The notes beneath the pieces were generated by a model, which searched no databases, was not told the DNA's origin, and worked only from the letters and a program-made list of their open reading frames with translations. Below are positions 23,078 to 34,830 of a DNA stretch of 64,000 nt, in pieces (the stretch's first letter is position 1; the number at the start of each line of letters is the position of its first letter). Location of the stretch: the NCBI GenBank assembly GCA_918026815.1, contig CAKJVC010000197.1, positions 62,001 to 126,000 on the forward strand, given 5' to 3'. This stretch comes from Chalara sp. BL73 (Eukaryota > Ascomycota > Leotiomycetes > Helotiales). Both the position numbers and the translations under genes were made by a program.

Positions 23078-25205
23078 ATGGCTGGGTCAAGCAGCCAAAA
23101 TGGCTACCCAACTCTTGACGGAACAGAGGAATCTGCCCTGATATCGGTACGCATCCCATGGCACTCAGCGTATGTGTCCGGTTGAACTAATGTTCTATAG
23201 ACCCGTGGACTGGAGGCATTTGGGCGGAAGGTTACCTCGACGGCTGGCCATCTGATGGGACCTCTTACAGATTCCGCGACATCTGGCCATTATCAAAACG
23301 CGATGAGCGACCTACACAAACAACTAAGACGACCGAATCTGCAGAGAAGTGTCTTCTCGTTTGCGAAAACCTCCCCTACGGATATGATGCGGTCCAAGCT
23401 ATCTACGTCTGAAATACAGTATCGGGCTCTTGCATACCTACCGGACGAATTGCTTGCGAACATCCCAGACAACGAAAACTCTTATTCCTTATTCCAAGGT
23501 TTCCAGGCTACCCTCCCGGAAACTAGTCCCGACAATAAAACCCATAGGAGGCGAGTATCTAGAGGTAGAAAATTCATCGAGGACGAGAAGCCAGAAGAAG
23601 GCGTACCGTCAAGTTTGTCGAAATTGAAAAAAGAGCAAAAGTCCTTAATCCACCAGCTTGAAATGATGAGCATTCGCAAAAACATGGCGAGCAGTGAGAT
23701 ACATGAGATAGATAATAAAATCGCCAACTTAAATCATATGCGCAAGATAGTACTAGACCGATTGGCAGGCCTAGAACAAGAAGAGGCCATACTAGAACAC
23801 GACAGTAGGTCATACAGCCTTTTTATGAAGTATTTGTTGACCTTTAGCAGTAATCGATATTGAGAACAAGTTGGAGGATGCTCAAGAAGAGCATGATAGT
23901 GCCGAGGCTTTAGCTCAGACTTTGAAGGCTGCAGAGGAGCTTGAGAAAGAGAACGAGCAAGATGAGCCGCCTTCTTTTATGTCCGAGTCAATATACGAGA
24001 AGTTGCCATCGGCAAACAGCACACCTACACGACCCAAACGACATAAAACTATTCGTAGGAAATCTATGCCAATATTACATGAGCATTTTGAGCCAGGGTC
24101 TGCCATCCGTGAGATACAAGCTCATAATGACACAATCACAGCTCTAGACTTTGACGTTCCTTTTGGTACCATGGTCACATCTGCCCTAGATGATACAGTC
24201 CGAGTCTGGGATATGAATGTGGGACGATGTATAGGTTTCCTTGAAGGTCATACTGCATCAGTCCGTGCACTTCAAGTCGAGGACAATCTTGTAGCAACGG
24301 GGTCTATGGATGCAACAATTAGACTCTGGGACCTGAGTAAAGCTCGCTATGAGCCGCAGGACAACCGCATAAACGATGAAGATGAGGACGAAAATCCACT
24401 AGCTTTTGGAAATGCTGAGGATGAGCAACTGCCACCTCCCCCAGGTAGCATGGCTGATTGTCCACTATTCACATTGGAAGCCCATGTAGATGAGATTACA
24501 GCTTTGTATATGAAAGGCGACACCCTTATATCAGGATCATCAGATAAAACGCTTCGGCAATGGGATCTTGAGAAAGGACGCTGCGTTCAGACTCTAGATG
24601 TAATGTGGGCCGCAGCACAGGCTGCAGTGACTATGGGCTCTTCAGAAACTGGTTGGCGGCAAACAGGTCGATTACCTGATGCTTCCGCGGATTTCATAGG
24701 CGCCGTGCAGGTCTTCGATGCCGCTCTCGCTTGCGGAACAGCTGACGGTATGGTCAGGTTATGGGATTTGCGAAGTGGACAGGTTCATCGCAGTCTCGTT
24801 GGACATACTGGCCCAGTTACTTGTTTGCAGTTTGACGATGTGCATTTGGTGACTGGCAGCTTAGACAGAAGCATAAGGGTAAGCCTAAAATATGCCTGTC
24901 ACCAAGATACATATGGCTAACAATTTTAGATCTGGGATCTCCGGACAGGAGTGATCCACGATGCGTTCGCGTATGACGCACCTATAACAAGCATGATGTT
25001 TGACAGCCGGAGAATTGTCTCGGCGGCAGGAGAAAATGTAGCGAAAGTTTATGATAAGATGGATGGCCGGCACTGGGATTGTGGAGCTGGGGCCACAGAC
25101 GTAGATAGGAAGACGACTCCATCAATTGTTGAAAAGGTGCGCATCAAAGATGGGTACCTGACTGAGGGAAGAAGGGACGGCATAGTGGGTATCTGGTCAA
25201 CGTAA
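23078..25205 (+). CDS. MDV1: Mitochondrial division adaptor Mdv1/Caf4 (WD40)
   Basis: Four exons (23078-23146, 23201-23804, 23851-24878, 24930-25205) give about 658 residues. The N-terminal part ([34 protein letters not shown]) is the Fis1-binding helical region. A coiled coil spans roughly residues 145-240 ([15 protein letters not shown] to AEELEKE). The C-terminal seven-bladed WD40 propeller starts at [12 protein letters not shown] and includes [42 protein letters not shown] and [14 protein letters not shown]. The protein links Fis1 on the mitochondrial outer membrane to the dynamin Dnm1 for fission. An acidic insertion between blades 2 and 3 is usual for filamentous fungi. Intron 3 falls inside the ...IRIWDL motif and restores it exactly. 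Confidence 0.95.
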
Positions 25206-25912
25206 AGAACCCCTAACCGGCCCGTTATCTAGGATGTATCCAGATATGTAAATATTGTACAAATGGAGACTTTACTCACGAGGGGACTGGTCTCTTTCAG
25301 AGTGAAGGGGCTCGGTCCTACTTACATCTTGAGTGGCATGGACTAGATGAGATACTAATAATTCTGCGTCCTAAATAGGAACAAATCCAAAGGCGAGACA
25401 AACATATGCCAAAAGATCGAGATGCTTTTAATTTTCATTTGAGAACAGGCTACTTTGCCAACATTATCCACCTACCTAGCGACGAAATGGTTCAAATTTC
25501 GTGACACATTACATAGGGCTCAATGTCCCACAACGTGTGACACATTGAAACATGGAAAATTATACAATTTGTCAATTTGTCAATTTCGGCGGGTCGTGAC
25601 CAGTTTCTCAAGTTCATATCGAGGTCAGACTAGTCAGTCATCATGCAGCCTTAAGGTTTTGGAACTGCAAAGATGTCACAATGTCAATCCTGACGTAGAA
25701 CAATGACAGCATATGCTTTTATCTTATATTTGGGTATGTTGAATACTTTCTATATTAAATGAACTGAGCATGCTGACTGAAAACAGCTTGAGAAATTGAA
25801 AAATCGTTTCAACCAAGAAAACAAATCGAACTTCTTCATCAACTCTACTATCCGCAACCTGTGTACGATCATCGCTTCCCCTCCACCTCCACTTTCCATT
25901 CACCCGAATCAA
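25206..25912. other. 3' flanks; left border of accessory block
   Basis: 700 AT-rich bases lie between the MDV1 stop and the MFS transporter stop. No gene is recognised. A short direct repeat (GTCAATTT twice near 25568-25585) is trivial. Confidence 0.45.
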
Positions 25913-27455
25913 CTAGTAAATGACTTGGATTTTCCAGCCAACCTTCAAAATCCTCGCCATAATGAGCGACAGAGTAGCGGCCGCATACGATAGACCCGCA
26001 AACATGATGACTCCAAAGAAATTGCCACCATGAGCAGTCAAGATCTGCCCAGCAATCGGTAGCGATGTGAGCGTCCCGAAAGCTACCGCCATCCAGCACG
26101 TAGAGAAGTACCTTCCATAATTCTCAGTCTTGCACAATTGCCCCACACACACTGGGCTAAGACTTAAATTGCTGCCACTGACAAAGCCAAATATGATGCT
26201 AAAGACAATGATCATGGGCTTGGAATCAGCTGCTGGCAGCCAGAGCGCGAAACAAGAGAGCACACAGAGGCCAAGTGATAATATTAGGGTGTTCATACGT
26301 CCAATCATGTCGGCTACGAGACCAGCAAAGAAACGGCCGAAGAAGGAGCCAGCGTTCAATATCGCGAGGACTTGGAAGGCGAAGGCCGTGGTATGGCCGT
26401 GAGTGGTTGCATAGCTAGTAATATATGTCAACGGTACGAAGATGCCCCATTCCATCAAGAAGATTCCCAGTGTCAACAGTGTGAAAGGAAGGTCCTTAAA
26501 CACCGTAAAATCCGGAGCTATATTGCGGAAGTTTGCCATTGGTTTGCGTGGTAACCTGCTGCGGACGAGCAAGTTTGCTATTATGAGAAGAAACAGAATT
26601 ATGAAGCCTACGATGCGCGTCGCCCAGGCGAACCCAATAGTCGGGAATAGTTTTTCGAGCATCAAGGGGAATACAATTCCTCCAAGAGAACCGGAAGTCA
26701 TGGCTATTCCAGTTGCATTTCCACGTTTCCTAAGGAACCAGTGACCTATGGAAGCAATGAGTGGTGCATTTATGAGGCAACCACCGATGCCATTAAGTAC
26801 ACTATACACCATGAAGAAGTGCCAATACTCTACGTGATTGTCAGCAGATGGATGCCCAGCGCATTCTGGAACACTTACTAGTGCACTCTCCAAGCAAAAA
26901 CATCGATAACACCAAGAGACAGCTTCCGGCGAAGATCAATGCTCGAGGGCCGTAAGAGTCAAAAATTGGCCCTATCGGTGCTCCACAGAAGAACGTCAAA
27001 AACAGGGCCAAACCAAAGATCCAACCAATTTGACTTGGACTATAGTCCTTCAATTGGTTCGCTTGAAAGTAATCAAGCAAGCAGGCGGTGCTATTGATGA
27101 TACCAAAGACGGAGAAGGAGCCGCAGAATGCTCCTACAACAACAGACCATGCTTTGAGGCCGCCCTCTGGAAAGTTGTCTTTGTCCTCGTCAGATTCGTT
27201 CTCTTCAGCAAAGCTACCGCTCTCAGAATCAGACTCTGAGCGACTAGGTACTCCAGATGTTTCTTTTTGAAGCATCGCTTGAGGATTCTGTGTCTCAACT
27301 CCACGTTTAACTGAAGTCGGACGATCAAGGCTTATTATCCCGGCTTTCTCGACATCCTGCTGAGATGTAGCGTCTGGGCCCTGAGTGCCATGGTTTGATT
27401 GGGGGTGGTATTTTATAAAGCTGCTGTCCTCAGCTCTAAGTCCCCCAGTTTGCAT
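25913..27455 (-). CDS. MFS transporter, monocarboxylate-transporter-like (MCH family)
   Basis: Two exons (27455-26879 and 26829-25913; 49-nt intron with TGCTGAC branch) give about 497 residues. A cytosolic Ser/Glu-rich N-terminus of about 95 residues precedes DNFPEGGLKAWSVVVGAFC, the usual entry of fungal monocarboxylate-porter-homologue MFS proteins. About 12 membrane segments follow, including GWIFGLALFLTFFCGAPIGP and the loop FDSYGPRALIFAG, then GIAMTSGSLGGIVFPLML and a second half beginning TVFKDLPFTLLTLGIFLMEWG. It sits next to the UbiA prenyltransferase, methyltransferase and P450, so a role in product or precursor export is plausible. Substrate cannot be inferred; family members carry riboflavin, carboxylates or unknown metabolites. 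Confidence 0.88.
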
Positions 27456-27962
27456 GGACTATACCAAAGCAGTTTCAGGAAAAGAGTTATTTGCGTATGG
27501 CGGCAAGTATTTGTTTTGATAATACAAATTCTCAAGATGACGGGGGATCCAGTGTAGTTATGAAAAAAGAAAGTCGTCTGCCCCACGCTCGGCCTACGAA
27601 AGATTTTTATAAGTATCGTCGGCCGGACCCGTTCAGTGTAGAAGAGGGTGAAGGCTTGGCTCCCCACGATTGACAATTTTATGTGCAATTACGTAATACG
27701 ATGCGCTTGCGGATACGGAACTCGGAGTCTGTTGTGAATTTGTGGATTGAAATATGTCGAAGGTGGTCTAAGAAAGAGGCTAGGGTGGCTGCTTCGGTGG
27801 CCTGCGATATATCGCAATATCCAGCACAACTGATGGGAGTTCGGAATAGCTCGATCCGAGCGGAATAACTCTCCCCCAAACTGAATGTCATATTCGAAAT
27901 AGCTCATTTCATATTTTATTGCTTCTGATCGTAACTGATGATGCTATAGGACTGTTGAGCAC
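27456..27962. other. MFS gene upstream region / UbiA 3' flank
   Basis: About 500 bases lie between tandem minus-strand genes. Short open frames on both strands at 27679-27907 overlap each other and look like chance. No repeat or motif was recognised. Confidence 0.4.
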
Positions 27963-29159
27963 TCAACCCACATGTCTAGATTTCATCATGTACTCTCCAA
28001 GCAAGCCTAATACTGTAGTCCCACCAACAAGAATACTGCCACGCAAGAACCACCAAGCACAAATGTCCGGTCTAGCGCGACTGACCGTCCTTGCCATGGC
28101 CACCAACATCGCCGCGTTGCCTCCGCATGCTATAACGTAGTATATTGGAGTCATGCCCGCCAGATATCCAGCAGCAACCATGAGGGAAACTTGGGCCGTT
28201 CCCAGAACCGATATGAATGCTCCGGTATTCTGATATCTGACGGCCATAGATCTCACCCCGGCCTTCACATCATCAAGGCTGTCTTGGCAAGCATTCACAT
28301 AATCCAGCATGATGAGCCAGAGAGCATTTGAAGACATCAAACAAGCACTTGCTGCAGCAATGGCATTACTCTGGGCCGTGAATGGATCAATGCCTAACGC
28401 TGAGCACGACATCAGGATTCCCCAGGCTAGGGGAACACACAGCACGACCTGAGGAAAGTCCGTTACTCGTTTTGCGAGCGGATATATGCTCAACAAGAGC
28501 ATGATGGGTACAGCATGATACATGCATTCCATAGAGTGTGGAAGGAAGCTCACGAACCCAAGTCCAACAATGGCTTGAGCGGTATACCAGATATGTCCTT
28601 GCACGGGTGTTACTGCGCCTCGCGCAATCGGCCTTAGTCGGCAGCGAGCCACCTTTCGATCGTACTCCCGGTCGAAATTATCATTTATTGTGCACACTGC
28701 ACCACGAAGGATCACATTCCACATAAAGAGGAGACCAGCGGTGGAAAGAAGATGCCCTGGGCTGATAACGGGATCAGTGATGCTTGCCGCATAGCTAAGG
28801 CCGATCAAGTATGGGAAGTAAAAGCCATATAGTCCGCCTGGCTTTTCGATTCGCATAAGTTCGGCATATGGTACCCAGGATTTTGGCAGCAAAGACAGCA
28901 CTCCATTTTTGGGGGCTTCGTAAATCGGAAGAGGATTGACTGACGATGCTGCGCGGTGAAAATTGCTTATAGGATTAGGAGGGAGTTGAGGAGTAGCAGT
29001 CAAGCTAGCCCTTGAATAGATCACAGGACTGAGCTTGTGTGGCAACGACGTTCTGTACTGTTTGCTAGAGAGGAAGCCACATCGCAACGATGGTTGCCGT
29101 TGGGTCAGGCTTCGCGAAGACAGCCATCGCAAGGATACTAGAGAGCTGGTCCGAAACAT
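27963..29159 (-). CDS. UbiA-family aromatic prenyltransferase (secondary-metabolism type)
   Basis: A single intronless exon of 398 residues. The first 45 residues are Arg/Ser-rich and look like a mitochondrial or membrane-targeting leader. The catalytic motif NDNFDREYD (NDxxDxxxD) followed by RPIARGAVTP, and the second motif DYVNACQDSLDD (DxxxxxxQDxxDD), mark a UbiA prenyltransferase that binds prenyl diphosphate through Mg2+. About eight membrane segments follow. The entry LMRIEKPGGLYGFYFPYLIG is closer in feel to meroterpenoid-pathway UbiA enzymes than to the respiratory COQ2, so I read it as a secondary-metabolism paralogue; a phylogeny is needed to exclude true COQ2. It faces the methyltransferase across a 479-base divergent promoter. 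The prenyl acceptor is unknown. Confidence 0.85.
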   Translation of the reverse strand: MFRTSSLVSLRWLSSRSLTQRQPSLRCGFLSSKQYRTSLPHKLSPVIYSRASLTATPQLPPNPISNFHRAASSVNPLPIYEAPKNGVLSLLPKSWVPYAELMRIEKPGGLYGFYFPYLIGLSYAASITDPVISPGHLLSTAGLLFMWNVILRGAVCTINDNFDREYDRKVARCRLRPIARGAVTPVQGHIWYTAQAIVGLGFVSFLPHSMECMYHAVPIMLLLSIYPLAKRVTDFPQVVLCVPLAWGILMSCSALGIDPFTAQSNAIAAASACLMSSNALWLIMLDYVNACQDSLDDVKAGVRSMAVRYQNTGAFISVLGTAQVSLMVAAGYLAGMTPIYYVIACGGNAAMLVAMARTVSRARPDICAWWFLRGSILVGGTTVLGLLGEYMMKSRHVG

Positions 29160-29638
29160 TTGAGCATAGTATGAAGGACACTATCCTTTGCAATCGGTGG
29201 CAGAAATGAACGCATGTTAATCTATAAGGATTCGGGGTCTACTTATCAATGGCTTAAGAATAATGCGGATGAATTGTTATGTATGCAGGTTAAAAGGGCG
29301 GAAGTCAGTTCCGTATCAAGTGGCACTATGCAGTGATAGACACCCATAAGCATCCGCGCCGTGCGTGTACTTGCATGCATGCATGTCAGAACGTGCCGAC
29401 CTTGGTAATTTCTTTTGTATTGAATGCCAAACAGATCTCCTGAGAGCTAAGCGAGCCTTGATATTACATTCATTAGAGAGCCGGGCTGGTAAATGAAGTA
29501 ATAGCTGTGACTGGCCTTATGGGAATCACAAATGCATCTCAATAACGCCATTTCCCTTTCCTGCCGTTCAAGAAGTACCTGTCGGGCAATTATGTAGAGT
29601 CTCTGTTCTCGGTGATTCTTGCAGCCAAAACTCAGACC
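29160..29638. promoter_or_regulatory. Divergent promoter, UbiA / methyltransferase
   Basis: 479 bases lie between two outward-facing starts. An alternating GCATGCATGCATG tract is present near 29372-29384. Co-expression of the two genes is likely but unproven. Confidence 0.45.
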
Positions 29639-30608
29639 ATGAGCTCAGACAAGTATTTGCTGGCAAGAGGCTACCAGCCTTCTACCAGGTTTGCGAACCC
29701 AGCCAGATCCGGGTTGGCATTTTGCTGACTACGCACAAGGTTGAACTTTCTATTCTACTTGTGGAAAGAAGCCATCGGGTATGTCCTCCATCCTGCGATT
29801 CCCGTGCCTGAGGAAGGCTGGAAAGTCGCTGATGTTGCGACTGGGACCGGGCTTTGGCTTTGTGAACTGGCGAAGAACGCACCCGAGGCTACCTCATTTG
29901 ATGGATTCGATATTTCTTCAGACCAGTTCCCTCACCCTCACTCCTTGCCAGAAAATGTGACTTTAGGTGTTCTTGATGTTACAAAGCCTCCACCTCTCGA
30001 TTTGTGTGGGAAGTATGATGTGGTACACGTTCGTTTACTGATCTCGGTCGTCGATAATGACGACCCTGGACCAGTGATAAGTCATTGCCTGAGCCTCCTT
30101 AGTGAGTACAATATCCTCACAGTGCCAACTTTTGTCCTGATCAGTCATGAAGAGCCAGGGGGTTATCTTCAATGGGATGAGCTTGACTGTGCGGCTTCAC
30201 AACGTCTGCTACAATCAACAGAGTCCCCTTCACCATACCTTGGTGCACTAAATAAGATATTTAGTAATACAAAACCTACGGGGTAAGAATACATGTCTTG
30301 ACTAATCATAAACCTCTGACACTCGCTGTAGCTGGATCTCCCGTCTTCCTGATTTCTTCGAGGGGCATGGCTTGCATACCGTCGCTATAGAAAATCATAC
30401 AGAAAAAGAATGGCAGCGACATATGATGATGGAAATATGGTGTCTTACTGCAGAGGACCACGCATCTGTACTAGAAGGCATGGGAATGACAGAAAAGGCG
30501 GAAGCAGTGAGGAGCCTTGCAATTGGAGCACATGCTGAGATCAAAGAGGGTCTTTTCTACTCGCATAAAATCCGCGTTGCTGTAGGCAAAGTCCCACGCT
30601 TGAAGTAG
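29639..30608 (+). CDS. SAM-dependent methyltransferase (fungal secondary-metabolism class)
   Basis: Exons 29639-29688, 29740-30282 and 30332-30608 give about 289 residues. Motif I VADVATGTGLWLCELA binds S-adenosylmethionine. FDGFDISSDQFP follows as motif II, and KYDVVHVRLL and EPGGYLQWDELD as post-I/III motifs. The short N-terminus with YLLARGYQPSTR and LWKEAIGYVLHP is the layout of fungal class I methyltransferases found in secondary-metabolite clusters (UMTA/TdiE type). Around 30100-30145 a 39-nt piece with GT and AG ends lies in frame and adds 13 residues not expected in the family; it may be a retained or tiny intron. The gene is convergent with the P450, 115 bases stop to stop. Substrate is unknown. 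Confidence 0.82.
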
Positions 30609-30723
30609 ATGTAAATATGATATTGATCTTAGCCTCCTCAACTGGAAAGAAGTTTGCAAATGCACACCGTAGCTCAACACCTGTTCAATGCAATTTGCCA
30701 CCCACGGAACATACACCTATCAT

Positions 30724-32368
30724 TCAGCATACCTTTGTCACTTGCCGCTTTCTCATTTTAACAGACCAACCATGCGGTCGCGCTAGTAAGGAGCTTGATA
30801 CCCTCCAATCTTGCTCAGGCGTAGCAAGCTCAATTTCATATTCAAGGAACAATGTAGAAAGGAGCTTACAGAGCGATATATGCGCTAGATTCCTTCCGGG
30901 ACAAGCCATATATCCTGCTCCAAATGTAACGAGGCTTCGTTCTAGCTCTTTGCTATTTGACTTGAGCCAACGATCTGGATTAAAGTTATCTGCATCTGTC
31001 CCAAATATTCTTTGGTTGCGGTGGAGTGCCCAAGGGCTGACACTAATCACAGTCTAGAAAAGAGATCAGCATTTGCTTTTCGAGGAGTAGAGTGTGGAAA
31101 ACGGACTCCAGGTGGGAAAAAATGGCCAGCAATCTCGATTCCTTGTTTTGGTGCAACTCGGGGATATGGAGTTGCGGACACAGGATGAAAGCGATAAGCC
31201 TCTTTCATCTATCGTTCGGATATTAGCAACCTTTCTGCAAAGGACAACAGAAAAAGCTCACGCATGCCTGAAAATACGGCAGTTTCAGAGCTTCTGCATA
31301 TTGGACCGGGGAGGAAACTAGGTGGTTCGATGCTGCTTCATTGAGTTCTCTATACAAACGCTGTAAACAATCTGGATTTTTCAGCAGGAAGTAAACCAAA
31401 GCCTGTGATTGGGTACCAATGCCTTCTCCGCCTGCAGCGATATTAGCATTAGCTGCTGCGAGCAACTCTCGTTGCGTCAGCGGTTCTCCTGATTTTTGAT
31501 TCTTCCACTGTTCTATCATGTCCCAGGCAACGCGGTCCGATTTCTCGCGAGTGTGCACTGCTCGTATGGTTGTATTCATGACATGTCTCATAGGCTGTAT
31601 ATCAAGCCAAACCAGCAGTGGACTCAAGATCTCGTGAATCATATGGAAATATGCCATCATTGCGAGATACGGCACCAGTCTATGAGATGTGGCAATGCAG
31701 TTTTCAACATCTTTTCCTTGTTCCAGAAAGCCAAACGGTTTCGAGAATGTCATCTGACCGACAAGATCAAAGGCAAAGAAGGTGAACCACTTATCCAAAG
31801 GCACAGATTCTCCTTGATCATCAAGTCTGTCTATTTGAGACTTCAGGATTTCAATTGCATGGTCGATCTCAAGCTCACATCTCAATATGTTCGTCGAGGT
31901 ATAGCCTCCAGAGACCTTCTTTGCCATGACCCCAAACTTCTGTGGATCGAGTTCTGCCATCATGTTGTGCCAGGAGCTATCTGGCATCGCAAAGATCTTG
32001 TACCATGTATGCTTTCTCAACGGCCTCAGAAGAATGGCTCTGATAGCCTCTGGATCAGAGACGGAGACTTCGTAGTGACTAAGTCTCACACAAGGACCTA
32101 GAATAATCGATGTTACTCGAAGGTACACTAGGCATGTGTTTGCATGCCAACAGGGAAATTTTATACCATATTCTCTGTGGACATCCTGCACAGAAAAGTG
32201 GTAATCTCTTTTATGCAAGTGCCATAGCTGCCAGAAAATCGAAAATCGACCCAGGGTTGGCCCTGGAACGTTTCTCAGAGGAGAGAAGAAGTGCTGGTAT
32301 ACAATGTAGGCCAAGAAATATAGCAATATAACGACCAGGACTGCAAGGGATACGATGTGGTTGTCCAT
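30724..32368 (-). CDS. Cytochrome P450 monooxygenase
   Basis: Four exons (32368-32167, 32097-31262, 31208-31107, 31053-30724) give about 489 residues. An N-terminal membrane anchor (residues 5-25) leads into the proline hinge NVPGPTLGRF. The I-helix region reads NANIAAGGEGIGTQSQ, a departure from the usual AGxDTT, so oxygen activation may rely on other residues. K-helix ExxR is present as KEAYRFHP, the PERF region as FNPDRWL, and the heme loop as FGAGYMACPGRNLA with the Cys ligand. The pattern fits the pisatin-demethylase-like P450s common in fungal biosynthetic clusters. The last intron joins HFFPPG to TVISVSPWALH in phase 0. It should sit in the ER membrane and oxidise the cluster product; the substrate cannot be inferred. 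Confidence 0.92.
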
Positions 32369-33342
32369 GCCGGCAAAATATCTTTTCCGTCTCCTGAATT
32401 ATGATCTACGTATGCTTGCAAGAAGATGAGAAAGGGGGAAATAGAAAACAAGCATCATGAATCAAGCACAATACGAGCTGACAATAGTTTTGAACCTGGT
32501 GTAGACCTTCACGGCAAAGATAGCGGGCTCTCATCCTGCACAGTCATATTTATTTGACACTCATCTCCTGAGGTAGTGTGCATTGCGCGGCACATGCGCT
32601 GCCAGCTTGGGCTTCCAAGTCACTCGGCGATCACCATGCTTGGTTGAGCCGTAGAGCTACCAGCCTTGCCTCCACTCAACAGACCTGCTCTGTGTCGCCT
32701 GCAATGACAGATAAGCTTAGATTTTTTTTGGGGAACCTGAGCCCCGGAAGTGCATCTTCCCATAGGCATCTTCGAGCTCAGTGTATTTTTCAATCATACA
32801 AGGGGAGCTTGCTGAAGTATTCACAAAACCGTGAACAACCAGATTAAGGGGAAACCATGCACACGGCACTTTGGAACAGGAAATTATCTTGCACAAATCC
32901 CTCTCCTTTTTTGGTATTGCCAAAGCGTAAGACAGAACGGCCAATACAATGTTGAGGGGTAAAATGACTTGTTGTGTTCCGCAGTGTGGTTACACGACAT
33001 GCCTGCACAACAACATAATATTTAGACCATGTCCAGCTAAGTACAATGATATGGATTAAAGACCCTGAAACCAATGAAGTTACGCATGCTTAAATATTAC
33101 CAAGTCTCGACATAGTGTGGTCATCACAGCCGATTATTCATCCGCTGTCTCACCGTTCATCTGGGGAAATACACGTTTTGACCTCCACTCTCGTGCCGGA
33201 GGCCAGTGCGATTCTACGGAGCTATGTAACTATAACTGACCTAGCTTTCTCCACAGTTCCTTTGGGCGCTTATCGCAAGAGTCTCCATCTTGAAGATTGT
33301 AACGTTCTTGCTTTAGCTTGAGACTACGACTCTATCAATCAC
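32369..33342. promoter_or_regulatory. Divergent upstream region, P450 / rhodopsin-like gene
   Basis: About 970 bases lie between two outward-facing starts. Open frames at 32578-32847 (+) and 32717-33074 (-) overlap on opposite strands and have no family signal. It likely holds both promoters of this part of the cluster. Confidence 0.45.
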
Positions 33343-34607
33343 ATGACGAACCACAACACACCAAGCTCCCGTGGATGGGAGGAGATTCGAGTGAGCGTTG
33401 CTTTGTCTGCCCTTGCGGCTCTTGCTGTTCTTCTACGAAATTTAGCACGATGGCGACGGAGGTTGAACCCTGAGATTGATGACTGGATGGCTTTGGCTAG
33501 CTTGGTGAGAAGGTCCTGATTCGATAATGACGGGCACTATCTTACCTTTTCCTCACAGGTCTTCATTGGTGCTATGCTTGCGGAAGAGATACTATGTAGG
33601 TTCCTTCTGTTGGCAACTACGTCCAGCATGATACTGATGATGGAAAGGGGTTACCATTGGTGGTAGTGGGAAGCATATTTGGGAGTTGCCTCCGGACCAG
33701 ATCCAGTCATTTTTTAAGGTATTTTCATGTGTGTCTAATGAAATCAAGATAGATTAATATTATTAGATATTCCTTTCAAATATGTTCACATACTCTATCA
33801 CAACTCCTCTGGTCAAGCTGTCACTCATCTTTTTCTATCGGCGCATTTTCATCTCAAAAGGATTCAGGATGATGGCCGACGGGCTTATTGCTATGAGCAT
33901 ACTGTGGGGTGTAGCAACATTTTTATCCTCAGCTCTCATATGCAGACCTCTGCAGAAATTCTGGGATGTATCCATACCAGGAAAATGTTTTGATTCTTTG
34001 AAGTTTGTCCTAGGCGTTCAAGGAGTGAACATATTCCTGGATGCAACAATTCTCGTTCTGCCAATGAAAGCGGTATGGAGTCTTCATAGGCCATGGCAGG
34101 AAAGACTGGCTCTTTCTGGTGTATTTCTGCTCGGGGGATTGTAAGCGGCGTTGAGCTTTAATTTGGTGTAGTACGACATACTAACCTCTTCACAGCGTGG
34201 TTTTCGCTAGCGTTTATCGTATTCTCACCCTTCTTATGATCAGTAACGATGATATCACCTGTATGTACAAACCTTCTCTTTCTATATCCTTACTCACGCA
34301 GTTCTTTCTAGATACAACCTTCCACGGAGCAATCTGGACATTTGTCGAGCCATGCATCGGACTGGTGTGCAGCTGTCTTCCAACGATCCGCAGTCTGTTT
34401 CCGGCATACCGGTCTGGGAACACAGGCAAATCATCAGGAAGCCACAATAACAGTAGCTCACGTCAAGACTTGGATCTGTACAGTCCCCGCCAAAATTATC
34501 TTAAGATGGACAATTTCTGCAACGAGATCCGTGCTGCTGACAGCGGATATGATACAGAGGGCAGTCCAAGAGGCATCACGGTGAAAAGGACTGTTGAGGT
34601 GGTATGA
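33343..34607 (+). CDS. Fungal rhodopsin-like 7TM integral membrane protein (PTH11/SAT4-like)
   Basis: Six exons (33343-33504, 33559-33595, 33648-33718, 33767-34140, 34196-34260, 34312-34607) give about 334 residues. Residues 12-35 form the first membrane span, followed by the family hallmark LNPEIDDWMALAS. Later spans include NMFTYSITTPLVKLSLIFFYRRIF, LNIFLDATILVLPM-like (VNIFLDATILVLPMKAVWSL) and GAIWTFVEPCIGLVCSCLPTIRSLF. The C-terminal tail is polar and cytosolic. This rhodopsin-like domain (PF20684 type) is common in fungal secondary-metabolite clusters and in PTH11-related receptors, but its biochemical role is not established. No CFEM domain precedes it. It starts opposite the P450. Confidence 0.85.
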
Positions 34608-34830
34608 ATGCTTGTATATTTCATCGTATGATTGTCAAGACAAAGCACTGTAGCTTTCCAATGTATAATGCGGTGGGAGATGAGAATTGCGTGTTGGCGG
34701 TAGGAGGATCAAAATTTCATTTAGCAAGGCACTTTCTAATAGGGATATATTGCACATACACGCAGATAGAAAATTTTAAAAAAAGTCATTATTAAGTTTC
34801 CCGAGCTAATTCGACTTTCGGACAAACATT

